NCBI RefSeq assembly: GCF_023509475.1
Contig: NZ_JAKSDZ010000006.1
Location: 62,001 to 126,000 of the forward strand
Reading direction: 5' to 3'
DNA length: 64,000 nt
DNA from: Aestuariirhabdus haliotis
Lineage (GTDB): Bacteria; Pseudomonadota; Gammaproteobacteria; Pseudomonadales; Aestuariirhabdaceae
Below the pieces are notes generated by a model. That model saw only the letters and a program-made list of their open reading frames with translations, was not told the DNA's origin and ran no database searches. The stretch's first letter is position 1. Every line of letters starts with the position of its first letter. Below, piece after piece: positions 8,738-20,200 of this stretch. The translations under genes were made by a program, and so were the position numbers.

Positions 8738-8956
8738 TTCGGGAACGACCCCGACAGGTCGATCAAGGGCTGGCGCCGCCCAGCCCTTAATGATCCCGGC
8801 GGCCCCAACATGCAGCCCGCTGTGCGGTTCCCTTCGAGACTCCGTTGCTACTCGGGACGTGCACATTCGCATCCTGCTCAACTGCACTCAATCGGCCGTC
8901 CATGGCCGATTGCTCCGATATCAACAGAATCTCTCCGGTCAGCATGAAAGGGGAAT
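8738..8956 (+). repeat. Dispersed structured repeat, copy 3 (divergent)
   Basis: About 219 bp and clearly related to copies 1 and 2 but more diverged. The hairpins are kept by compensating changes. The first is CGACC/GGTCG here instead of GGACC/GGTCC. The third is CAATCGGCC/GGCCGATTG (8889-8912). It lies just upstream of the monooxygenase-thioredoxin operon, in the same orientation as copy 2. Confidence 0.85.
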
Positions 8957-9060
8957 TTGGTTCCGAGCATACTGGGGACTCAAGAGATAACGCTGTAGCG
9001 GTTCGAACAAACATCTCTGTTTTGGATTGCACACTTCACTCGGAAATTATAGGACCAGAC

Positions 9061-9765
9061 TCAACGCTTCTTTCTCGAATCCCTCACTTTATAACCGTTG
9101 CCTTCGATTTTTTGCAATTCAAACAGATCAATGGCTCTGAACAGGTCACTTAATTTACTGAAGCCGTAGTTTCTTTGATCAAAGGAGGTTTGATTCGAAA
9201 TATGGGAGCCAACCGGGCCCAGCGATGCCCAACCGTCATCATCCTCGTTGGCCTCAATCGCCTGGCGCAACAGGTTCATTAACTTGGTATCCGACTTAAT
9301 GGGCACCGTATCATTAACAGCTTCGTTTATGGTTTCTGGATCATCCAGATAGAGAAACTTAGAGCAAGCATTCACAAATGGCGTCGGTGCTTTACGTTCA
9401 CCAAAACCAATAACCAACTTACCGTCAGACACTATGCGAGTCACCAACGGGGTATAATCGCAATCCGAAGAGACCAAACAGATCACTTCGACCTGCTTGG
9501 TATAGAGCACATCCATGACATCAATCACCAACGCAATATCGGCCGCGTTCTTGCCCTTGGTAATATCAAATTGCTGTATCGGCTGAATCGCATAATCGTG
9601 AAGAATATCTTCCCAGGATTTAAGTGCGGGCTTCTTCCAATTGCCATAAGCCCGCCGAATGCTGACCACTCCATACTTGGCCACCTCGGACAAAATTGAC
9701 TCCATCTTTGATGCCGGTGCGTTATCTGCATCGATAAATACTGCGATACGGTCTTTGTTTAACAT
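9061..9765 (-). CDS. NYN domain nuclease-like protein with C-terminal OST-HTH/LOTUS domain
   Basis: 234 residues. The N-terminal ~150 residues form a NYN (PIN-like, LabA/DUF88) domain. The acidic metal-site residues are in VFIDADNAP, KNAADIALVIDVMDVLY and LVSSDCDYTPLV. Residues ~160-230 fit an OST-HTH/LOTUS RNA-binding domain (MNLLRQAIEANEDDDGWASLGPVGSHI and YGFSKLSDLFRAIDLFELQ). The known family role is RNA processing or turnover. It is the last gene on the minus strand of the defence island, 137 bp after hsdR, so a link with phage defence is possible but not shown. Confidence 0.88.
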   Translation of the reverse strand: MLNKDRIAVFIDADNAPASKMESILSEVAKYGVVSIRRAYGNWKKPALKSWEDILHDYAIQPIQQFDITKGKNAADIALVIDVMDVLYTKQVEVICLVSSDCDYTPLVTRIVSDGKLVIGFGERKAPTPFVNACSKFLYLDDPETINEAVNDTVPIKSDTKLMNLLRQAIEANEDDDGWASLGPVGSHISNQTSFDQRNYGFSKLSDLFRAIDLFELQKIEGNGYKVRDSRKKR

Positions 9766-9901
9766 TTAGCTTCATCCTTAAAGAAACCCTCTGTGGTGAG
9801 TATTCATCAAACGAACAACCAACAAAGGCACAACAAAAAATCCAGTTTCACTTAACATTGAATATCAACACTGATATTTCTTTCTAAGCATATAGCAGCC
9901 T

Positions 9902-13183
<3,282 letters not shown>

Positions 13184-13196
13184 AATTAAACTTCCC

Positions 13197-13325
13197 TTAA
13201 ACCTTGAACTTTAGATTCGACAATTGCTGGTGAATGACGTGCAAGGATGCACTAATGTCGCGAGCGCATGGATGCGCAGGAGCGGCCATCTCGTTTTGAA
13301 AGGCAAATTCACTGGCGCTTGCCAT
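13197..13325 (-). pseudogene. Truncated duplicate of the hsdR 5' end carrying a palindromic element
   Basis: A 42-codon frame with a good ribosome-binding site (AAGGA, 8 nt before ATG). Its first 13 residues, MASASEFAFQNEM, line up with the start of HsdR, MGKANELTFQNDM. After residue ~13 the sequence enters the 53-bp palindromic element, read as APAHPCARDISASLHV. It then stops just before the intact hsdR. It looks like the leftover 5' end of an older hsdR allele, cut by element insertion or recombination. It may still be translated. Confidence 0.6.
13235..13287 (-). repeat. 53-bp palindromic element, copy A
   Basis: Copy A is 48/53 identical to copy B at 15284-15336. It contains two GG-centred dyads, GTGCA...ATGCAC (imperfect) and the perfect GCGCATGGATGCGC. 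It lies inside the truncated hsdR-like frame, in the frame that reads HPC-x-RDISAS-x-HV. Confidence 0.85.
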
Positions 13326-13336
13326 AGTCTGGTTCC

Positions 13337-14332
13337 TTAATCTTTATTATTCGCGAGTGCATGCACGTCACTTTCTAAATCAACCAATGCCGTAAGAATA
13401 TCTTCAAAGCTTGGTTTATCACCAAATAACATTTCTTGCATTTGTTGGTAATCGGCTTTTAAAAAATCCAGATGATCTTCAGAAGGCTGCAATACCAAGC
13501 CCTCAAAAGTCGCGCCGTCATAATTAGCCCAGCCACTGGGATAAAACTTCTGTTTAAAGGCCACCACCTCCGCCAACAATTCAGGCTGCTCCATGGCTAC
13601 ACTGTATAAATCCGTTTCAACTAATTTATACACATCATAATAATGCCGGGCATACCGAATAGGCAGTGTTTTATCCAAAGGTCTATGCGCTTCGGCATGT
13701 AATATGGTGAGCTTTTCCCAAAACGTGCGAGCCACCACGATAGTTGGTACCGATACACTGACTTGCTCAAACACACCAGGAAAATGCTCTGCTGCGTAGG
13801 GCATTACACTGCACCACTCCATGGGCAGCATGGCCGCCAATGGACCAATTTCTAAACGCACTTGTGGTCGCAAATACTCAGAATCAAATGCTTTTGGGTA
13901 GGTAATATTAACCGTATGTGGGTCTTCTTCATCAATGGCCAACTCACAAAAATCGCCCATTAACTCAATTAATCGTGGTAATAACGTATCAGCAATATAG
14001 TGTTGTGCATGCTCATTAATCGATTGATTTAATGTATTTTGTTTGGTTTTACTGCGTGATTCGGTTGGATCTTCTTGGGTGACTCGTGTCCAATCTAAGA
14101 TCAAATCAATGTCTTCAGAAAATCGCTCTATGGCGTTGTAACACTTAGAAAGGCTGGTACCGCCTTTAAAGCGTAAACACTGATTTAAATCGTCGGCTTC
14201 AAATATGTGCAGCAGTACCCAGCATATCCAAAAATCTTTTTCGGCTGCGGCAGCTGTTACCCCCATTGCCGTGGCGGTTTCAAGAAAAAGCTCGCTACGC
14301 TCTTGCTCTGACAGTTTGGCAACCTGTTTCAT
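13337..14332 (-). CDS. abiEii: AbiEii/AbiGii family nucleotidyltransferase toxin
   Basis: 331 residues of the AbiEii nucleotidyltransferase family. The core motif RFKGGTSLSKCYNAIERFSEDIDLILD carries the conserved GGTSLSK and the D-x-D-type metal site. The C-terminal part (FWEKLTILHAEAHR, ARHYYDVYKL) is also typical. Known AbiEii proteins arrest growth, in studied cases by modifying tRNA, and confer abortive infection when the antitoxin fails. The ATG at 14332, with GGGAGA/CAGGG upstream, is preferred over a TTG 30 bases earlier. The antitoxin gene lies 73 bp upstream in the same operon, and hsdR lies downstream. Confidence 0.9.
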   Translation of the reverse strand: MKQVAKLSEQERSELFLETATAMGVTAAAAEKDFWICWVLLHIFEADDLNQCLRFKGGTSLSKCYNAIERFSEDIDLILDWTRVTQEDPTESRSKTKQNTLNQSINEHAQHYIADTLLPRLIELMGDFCELAIDEEDPHTVNITYPKAFDSEYLRPQVRLEIGPLAAMLPMEWCSVMPYAAEHFPGVFEQVSVSVPTIVVARTFWEKLTILHAEAHRPLDKTLPIRYARHYYDVYKLVETDLYSVAMEQPELLAEVVAFKQKFYPSGWANYDGATFEGLVLQPSEDHLDFLKADYQQMQEMLFGDKPSFEDILTALVDLESDVHALANNKD

Positions 14333-14405
14333 GTATCCCTGTCTCCCTTCTCCTATTCCCAATTATTCCCTATTCCCGTTTGTACTGGCTTCCTAACCCG
14401 TAGGA

Positions 14406-15092
14406 CTACCCTTTAGCGCCAGGTTTTGCCTCTGGGCCTTCCAATAAGGCCTGCCGAATATTACGCATGATCCAGCTGGTGACATACTGGGTGTCTTTTA
14501 ACAACCGATTGATTAACGGCTCAGACAGCTCACCGCTTTCAACCACCGCCTTTAAGCCGCTGGTGCTGGCCAGATAGGCCCTGGTCTTCTGTATTTCTTC
14601 GGCTGTCAGAGGCCTATCACCCAAGGCCTGAATGGCCTGTACCAATATCTCGCTCTGCTGGTATTTAAGGCCCAACTGGGTAAAGCGGGTTTTCTTAAAC
14701 TGTATTTCAATAGCACCCAGTTGATAGCGTTTACTGGGGCCATCACTTAAATACAGGTATTGGGTAGGCACCTGGGTGGACAACCCCACAATATTCAGTG
14801 CCGCATTGCCCGACACCTGAATTTGCCAGCCAAACTTGCGGGCCAGTGCATGGGCAACCTGATCAATATCGGGGCTAAGCGCTTTTTTGAGCAGCTTGCT
14901 ATAGGCGGGATAGTCGTAAAGGCCACGCATAACACGGCGGATAGTGCCTTTACTGGTCATACGGCTAAGGGCGCGATCAACCGTGGCCGGGGCCCCTAAA
15001 TGGCTGAAATCCTTCTTGGAAAACGCCCACCCCCTACCGCCACCGTAAATACGACTAACTATTTGATTTTCAATGGATTTATCGTTATTCAC
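14406..15092 (-). CDS. AbiEi-like antitoxin (DUF6088 family)
   Basis: 228 residues. An N-terminal winged-helix region (FSKKDFSHLGAPATVDRALSRMTSKGTIRRVMRGLYDYP) is followed by the domain typical of AbiEi/DUF6088 antitoxins (LARKFGWQIQVSGNAALNIVGLSTQVPTQYLYLSDGPSKRY). Members of this group neutralise the linked AbiEii toxin and repress their own promoter. The start codon is GTG at 15092 with only a weak ribosome-binding site. A perfect 9-bp inverted repeat lies just upstream. The pair sits between hsdS and hsdR, inside the type I locus. Confidence 0.87.
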   Translation of the reverse strand: MNNDKSIENQIVSRIYGGGRGWAFSKKDFSHLGAPATVDRALSRMTSKGTIRRVMRGLYDYPAYSKLLKKALSPDIDQVAHALARKFGWQIQVSGNAALNIVGLSTQVPTQYLYLSDGPSKRYQLGAIEIQFKKTRFTQLGLKYQQSEILVQAIQALGDRPLTAEEIQKTRAYLASTSGLKAVVESGELSEPLINRLLKDTQYVTSWIMRNIRQALLEGPEAKPGAKG

Positions 15093-15103
15093 GGCGCAAT
15101 CTT

Positions 15104-15133
15104 TGTCCGAAAAAACAGGGGTTATTTCGGACA
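15104..15133. promoter_or_regulatory. Candidate operator of the AbiE operon
   Basis: A perfect inverted repeat TGTCCGAAA...TTTCGGACA with 12 bp between the arms, 12 bp upstream of the antitoxin GTG start. The position and form fit autorepression by the winged-helix antitoxin, as shown for other AbiEi proteins. Confidence 0.55.
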
Positions 15134-15245
15134 GAGTAACAGTTTACTGGGGGGCCTGCCAGTCTCTGACGTCGATGATGTGCAGGAACCTAGAACTTGC
15201 CTGAAACAAAATCCTGTACCGCCTCCTGACAATGTACTCATGCGG

Positions 15246-16670
15246 CTACGTCTTTGTTTCTATTATTTGTTGTTCTGGGGTTGTGACGTGCATGGATGCA
15301 CTAATGTCGCGGTCGCATGGATGCGAAGGAGCGACCCAGTTTCTTACGTCAATTTTTCCAGTGACGGTTGCGGAAATTAGAGCTGTGCGACGTTCCTGCA
15401 ATAGCGTAATTTGCTCCTCGCCCAAACTATCTGTATCACTTAATTTAATTAGCAGCTCATCTAGCATATCGACAATTGCTTTTTGCTCTTCTATTGGAGG
15501 TAATGGAATTCTAATAGAGCTGATAATTTCACAGTTTAGTGCTGCTTGGTTTCCTCCTCGCCCTAGCTCTCTGAGGTCGTCATACATCGCTTGAAAAAGA
15601 AAATACAAAAACCTAATTTCCACTTTTTCATTTGGAATAATTGCAGCCATATTTTGGTTAATGCACGAATCTATAGCTAGGATTGCAGACGTACCACGTG
15701 TTTTACCCTGACCTACCATCCCAACCAATAGGGAATCAGAAGGTATTAGCTCAACAGAACAGCTCTGATAAGCAGCTTCAGATATCAAGTGGCTTGGCTC
15801 ATCAACTATTTCTGAGTTCAAACATCCAGAAGCCAACCAAGGTACTATTCCCCCTTCCCAATATGACAAGTTAGATTTATCTGGGGTGCTGCCATTCAGC
15901 ACTCGACCTACATGTGAGATTTTGGGCATAGCCCAATGCTCCGGCACTTCACCTAACCACTCAACACCTGAGTTGCGCATGGGGGCGTTGGGGTTGAGGC
16001 CTTTGGTGACGGCATGGCTGATCACGGCCTGGCGTTTTTCTTTTAGCAGTTTGATCAGCTGTTGTTGTTTTTCGATCAGGGTGTCGATTTTGGCGGTTTC
16101 GTGGTCGAGGAAGTTGGCGATGTGCGTCGCTAGCTCATCTTTTGGCCTTGGCACAGGAAAGCTATTCATATTCTCCTGCGTCATCGTTGGCATACCACTA
16201 CCAGTATTGCTGACATCAATCTTGGCTTTAATCAAAGTTGAATTTAGCAAGTAAGATAAATATCTTGAGTCTAGATTTGACTCTTTAAACAAAGCCATTT
16301 GTGGGTTTATCGTCATTGGCTCATCTACATTCTTCACAATTGTAGATTTACCAAATGTAGACCCCGTTTTAACCATTAATATATCGCCATCGGCGACCAT
16401 TATTTCAGGTGACTCGTAGTACTTTTCCCAGCTTAAATATGTCTTTTTTTCTAGAGTAAAATGATCTTCATCGATATTTGATGGGCTTAAGACGATTGCA
16501 CCTTCTCCCTCATCTACAATATCGTTTACTGTATAGCCACGAAAACCTATACGGCCAAAGATAGAGGCTGTATATTTCAACTTCGTTATGCCCCAATCCA
16601 CTGGAAGTTCGCCAAGCCATTCAACTCCAGTGTTTTTGTATTCAGGGTATGCCTGATACTTCCCAGTCAT
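15246..16670 (-). CDS. hsdS: Type I restriction-modification specificity subunit S
   Basis: 474 residues. Two target-recognition domains each begin with the typical segment GVEWLGE[LV]P (residues ~15 and ~233) and end in a long conserved helix (HETAKIDTLIEKQQQLIKLLKEKRQAVISHAVTKG and the second copy near LQERRTALISATVTGKIDVRN). Domain sequence sets the recognised DNA site, which cannot be predicted here. The start overlaps the hsdM stop as TAATG, implying translational coupling. The natural family end is near TGKIDVRN. Here about 30 further residues are added, 17 of them encoded by the 53-bp palindromic element (APSHPCDRDISASMHV). Confidence 0.96.
   Translation of the reverse strand: MTGKYQAYPEYKNTGVEWLGELPVDWGITKLKYTASIFGRIGFRGYTVNDIVDEGEGAIVLSPSNIDEDHFTLEKKTYLSWEKYYESPEIMVADGDILMVKTGSTFGKSTIVKNVDEPMTINPQMALFKESNLDSRYLSYLLNSTLIKAKIDVSNTGSGMPTMTQENMNSFPVPRPKDELATHIANFLDHETAKIDTLIEKQQQLIKLLKEKRQAVISHAVTKGLNPNAPMRNSGVEWLGEVPEHWAMPKISHVGRVLNGSTPDKSNLSYWEGGIVPWLASGCLNSEIVDEPSHLISEAAYQSCSVELIPSDSLLVGMVGQGKTRGTSAILAIDSCINQNMAAIIPNEKVEIRFLYFLFQAMYDDLRELGRGGNQAALNCEIISSIRIPLPPIEEQKAIVDMLDELLIKLSDTDSLGEEQITLLQERRTALISATVTGKIDVRNWVAPSHPCDRDISASMHVTTPEQQIIETKT
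15284..15336 (-). repeat. 53-bp palindromic element, copy B, inside the hsdS 3' end
   Basis: It holds two perfect GG-centred dyads, GTGCATGGATGCAC and TCGCATGGATGCGA. Against copy A the outer pair of the second dyad changes from G-C to T-A, which keeps pairing. It is translated in the same frame as copy A. Confidence 0.88.
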
Positions 16671-19063
16671 TACGAATGCACCTCTTGCAGTAGATTCATA
16701 ATCTCTGCACTCACCGCATCCAAATCCGCATCAATCACTTCCAAGTCTCTCGGCGGCTGATACTGATAAAAATGGCGATTAAACGGAACTTCATAACCCA
16801 CAATACCCACTTCCTGATCTTTATCATCGGTCTTGCTGGCATCTATCCAGGCATCGGGCACATGGGGTTGCACTTCTTTTTTGAAATAGGCTTCGTTCAG
16901 TGCATTGACGGTCTGCTCGCCTTTCCCTTTAGGACCCAGGGCGACGTTTTCGTTATCACGCAGGTCGCCATCGGGTTTATATTCGACCACTTGTTTTTTG
17001 CCATCAAGCTCTACTTCAAACAAACCGTAAAACGGATTAGGTTCTGATTTGTGAATTTTCTTGATGACTTTTTCTGCGGCGGGATTTTTCCAGCTCACGG
17101 CATTGGTGATGGCTTTTTTATCTTTAGCTTCTAGCTTAATGCCTAACTCTTTACAGGCATTTTTAAGCACGTCTTCATAGGTGTTCATATTGTCACACTG
17201 GACTGTGCCAATGCTGGATTGCAGAGATACACCCAGCGCATGAAGTTGCGTATGGTAGGCCCATAGTTTTTCGCTGAGCAGCTCTTTTATTTTGGCTTCT
17301 TTTAAATCGCTGAAATCGGTTTTGATGTGTTTGCGAATGCTCTCTTGATGCTCGGCCAATGTTTTAGCCACATCCACTTCGCTATTAAAGACATCGTACT
17401 TTTCCGCCAGCCATTTCATGGGGGCGTTTAGGGGTTTGTTGGCAAAACGTAATTCGGCCAAACTCTCGTCACTGAATTGATAGCTCTCCCGTAAGGGGCG
17501 CTCGATAGTGATACGGCGGTAGCCAAATTCATGGGTGGCGAAGATCTTGGAAGCAAATGTCTTCGGCACTTCGGCTTTAGGATTGGCCGATTGACGGCCA
17601 CGGTTGCTTTTTTGTTCGGTGGGTTTGTCCAGCCCCAATTTATCAAGAGTCGTGGCATCCACCACTTCAAAGGCACCAAAGCTGCGGGTGATAGTGGCGA
17701 TGTCGTCGCTGCTCATTTCGTTGCGTTTGGAGCCTAGGGATTTACGCATCTTGCCGCAGAGGTTAACGCCGTTGATCAGCTGTACCTTGCCTTTGCGCTC
17801 ATCGGCCTTTTTATTCGACAGCACCCACACATAGGTGGCGATGCCGGTGTTGTAGAACATATCGGTGGGTAGCGCGACGATGGTTTCTAACAGATCGGCC
17901 TCAAGGATGTAACGGCGTATTTCGCTCTCGCCACTGCCTGCGCCACCGGTAAACAAGGGTGAACCGTTGAGGATGATGCCGATTCTACCCCCTCCCTCTG
18001 ATACATCACGCAACTTGCTGATCAGGTGCAGCAGGAATAATAACGAGCCATCGCTCACTCTCGGTAAGCCTGGGCCAAAGCGGCCCTCAAAACCCTTGAG
18101 GGTGTTTTCGTCTTTGATGGTGGATTCAATTTTTTTCCAATCCACGCCAAAGGGCGGATTGGAGAGCATGTAATCAAATTTGTCGGCGTAGAGCTGATCA
18201 TTGGATAAGGTGTTGCCGAGTTTGATATTGGTGACGTCCTGGCCTTTGATCAGCATATCGGCTTTACAGATGGCGTAGCTCTCGGGGTTAAGCTCTTGGC
18301 CAAAGGCACGCATGACCGCTTGTGGGTTTAACTCGTGCACGTATTCCATACCCGAGGAGAGGAAGCCGCCGGTACCTGCGGTGGGGTCGTAGATGGTGCG
18401 AATGATGCCGGGCTTGGTGAGGGCGTCATCATCTTCCATAAATACTAATGAGGTGGTGAGGCGCACAATATCACGGGGGGTAAAGTGTTCCCCGGCGGTT
18501 TCATTGGAGCCTTCAGCAAAGCGGCGTATCAGCTCTTCAAATACCAGGCCCATATCGTGGTTGCTTATACCATTGGGATTGTTAGGGGCCTTGGGGCTGA
18601 GATCGGTGGTGCGGACTTTTTGTACGACCTTGAACAGTAGATCTGCATCATTTAGCTGACCGATAAATTCAGCAAAGTTGAAGTATTCAAAGATTTCACG
18701 GGCATCTTTGGAGAAGCTTTGGATGTAACTTTCCAGGTTTTGTTTGATACCGTTTTGCCCCAGCTTGGATAGATCCATTTTTGAGGTGTTGTAGAAGCTC
18801 AGCGTCTTTCCATTCAACTGCGTGGCACGAATCAGCAGCTTTTCCTGCGCCTCTTCGGGCAGGTTCATTTTTTGTACTTTTTCGACTTCGGCCAATACCC
18901 GCTCTTTGGTTTCTTCTAAAACACATTCCAAGCGGCGCAGTAGCGTAAATGGCAGGATGATGCGGCCGTATTGGCTTTGTTTAAAGTCACCCCGCAATAG
19001 GTCGGCGATGGACCAGCAGTAGGCGGCTAGGTTGTTGGGGGTTGGGGTGTTTGATACAGACAT
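16670..19063 (-). CDS. hsdM: Type I restriction-modification DNA methyltransferase M subunit
   Basis: 797 residues. The N-terminal HsdM_N helical domain ([30 protein letters not shown]) is followed by the adenine-N6 methyltransferase core. The SAM-binding region is [10 protein letters not shown] and the catalytic motif IV is NPPF in [15 protein letters not shown]. The protein is longer than the ~500-residue minimal HsdM. The C-terminal ~280 residues are a charged extension seen in the larger HsdM subfamily. It forms the M2S modification complex with HsdS and is the first gene of the R-M block. The cognate hsdR lies downstream past the AbiE pair. Confidence 0.97.
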   Translation of the reverse strand: MSVSNTPTPNNLAAYCWSIADLLRGDFKQSQYGRIILPFTLLRRLECVLEETKERVLAEVEKVQKMNLPEEAQEKLLIRATQLNGKTLSFYNTSKMDLSKLGQNGIKQNLESYIQSFSKDAREIFEYFNFAEFIGQLNDADLLFKVVQKVRTTDLSPKAPNNPNGISNHDMGLVFEELIRRFAEGSNETAGEHFTPRDIVRLTTSLVFMEDDDALTKPGIIRTIYDPTAGTGGFLSSGMEYVHELNPQAVMRAFGQELNPESYAICKADMLIKGQDVTNIKLGNTLSNDQLYADKFDYMLSNPPFGVDWKKIESTIKDENTLKGFEGRFGPGLPRVSDGSLLFLLHLISKLRDVSEGGGRIGIILNGSPLFTGGAGSGESEIRRYILEADLLETIVALPTDMFYNTGIATYVWVLSNKKADERKGKVQLINGVNLCGKMRKSLGSKRNEMSSDDIATITRSFGAFEVVDATTLDKLGLDKPTEQKSNRGRQSANPKAEVPKTFASKIFATHEFGYRRITIERPLRESYQFSDESLAELRFANKPLNAPMKWLAEKYDVFNSEVDVAKTLAEHQESIRKHIKTDFSDLKEAKIKELLSEKLWAYHTQLHALGVSLQSSIGTVQCDNMNTYEDVLKNACKELGIKLEAKDKKAITNAVSWKNPAAEKVIKKIHKSEPNPFYGLFEVELDGKKQVVEYKPDGDLRDNENVALGPKGKGEQTVNALNEAYFKKEVQPHVPDAWIDASKTDDKDQEVGIVGYEVPFNRHFYQYQPPRDLEVIDADLDAVSAEIMNLLQEVHS

Positions 19064-19300
19064 CAGTATTTACAAACCTTTAATCAATTCGGCGAAGGAG
19101 TTTGTGCGTTATTTGCGCGGCGGCCTCCCGAGCTGTATGTCAAGGGGCACCATTGGCGCTCAATATCGGTGAAATTGGTGATACCTGTACTTTACCCGTT
19201 TAACCCCAACGGATGTAGTGCTCTTTGAAGGCAGCTATGCTGTTACAACCGGTAGCACGACCGCGCAACCGCCAAGCGGGCCATTCAACACATCAAACAA

Positions 19301-20200
19301 ATGAACACTCAACAATTCAACCAGGCACTCCAAGACATCCAACAGGACCGAACACAGGGCGCCAGCGCGCTGGCTCGCCAGTGTTTAGGGGTATTGGCTG
19401 CCAGCGCCCGGGATGCCGTGGCCTGTGATACGCAAGCGCTGCTTGGGTTATTAGACAACCGGCGACAGCAGCTGTCCGCCAGTCGGCCGAGTATGACGCC
19501 GGTGCAGAATCTGCTCGATCACTGGTGGCATGGGGTGAGATCACTGGCTGATATGTCGCTATCACAATGCCGTCTAGAGGCAGCAACCGAGGCGGAGCGG
19601 TGGATCGAGCGCTCGAAAAGCGCTTTAAGCCAGGCCGCAGAGCAGGCGGCGGTGTTTATCGGCGGCCATAAAACCCTGATCACCCACAGCCTGAGCGGCA
19701 CGGTCGTGGAGCTGTTCCAGCGCTTGAAGGGCAGCCATGTGCAGGCCTTAGTAAGCGAATCCCGCCCTTTGAACGAGGGTTATTCGTTGGCGCGCCAACT
19801 GTCCGAGTGGCAGATTCCAACCCGATTGTTAACCGATGCCCAGATGGGCCTTTTCGCCCCGCAAGCGGATATCGCGCTGGTCGGTGCGGACTCCCTGCTG
19901 CCCGACGGCAGCCTGGTCAACAAGGCCGGCACCTTGCTGTTAGCTCTGGCCGCCCGGGAAGCCGCAATTCCGTTTTGCGTGTGCTGCGAAAGCTTCAAAC
20001 AACGCACACCGGCTATGGGTCCGCCCCTGCTGGAGACGATGCCGGTGGATGAACTGGGGGCGCCGAGCTTACCGGGCGTGCAAGTCAATAATACCTATTT
20101 CGATATCACCCCGGCCCGCTTGATCGATTACTGGATTGATGAGAATGGGGTTTATAGCGAGCCTGCCCCCTCATCGGCCCCGGTCAAACCTGACCATTGA
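19301..20200 (+). CDS. eIF-2B alpha/beta/delta-like protein (R15P isomerase-like fold)
   Basis: 299 residues, cytoplasmic. The C-terminal half matches the eIF2B/MtnA superfamily: LVSESRPLNEGYSLARQLSEWQIPTRLLTDAQMG, then the diagnostic ADIALVGADSLLPDGSLVNKAGTLLLALAAREAAIPFCVCCESFK. Bacterial members include ribose-1,5-bisphosphate isomerase and methylthioribose-1-phosphate isomerase, and many have no known reaction. The N-terminal helical half is poorly conserved. No good ribosome-binding site precedes the ATG at 19301. The 3' end overlaps the convergent kinase gene by 17 bp. The reaction is not assigned. Confidence 0.8.
   Translation: MNTQQFNQALQDIQQDRTQGASALARQCLGVLAASARDAVACDTQALLGLLDNRRQQLSASRPSMTPVQNLLDHWWHGVRSLADMSLSQCRLEAATEAERWIERSKSALSQAAEQAAVFIGGHKTLITHSLSGTVVELFQRLKGSHVQALVSESRPLNEGYSLARQLSEWQIPTRLLTDAQMGLFAPQADIALVGADSLLPDGSLVNKAGTLLLALAAREAAIPFCVCCESFKQRTPAMGPPLLETMPVDELGAPSLPGVQVNNTYFDITPARLIDYWIDENGVYSEPAPSSAPVKPDH

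Noticed and set aside
8787-9032. 81-codon minus-strand frame
   Set aside because: It runs through the structured repeat copy 3, has no ribosome-binding site, and its sequence is set by the repeat.
14333-14362. TTG start extending the AbiEii toxin by 10 codons
   Set aside because: The ATG at 14332 has a better ribosome-binding site and the extra residues are low complexity.
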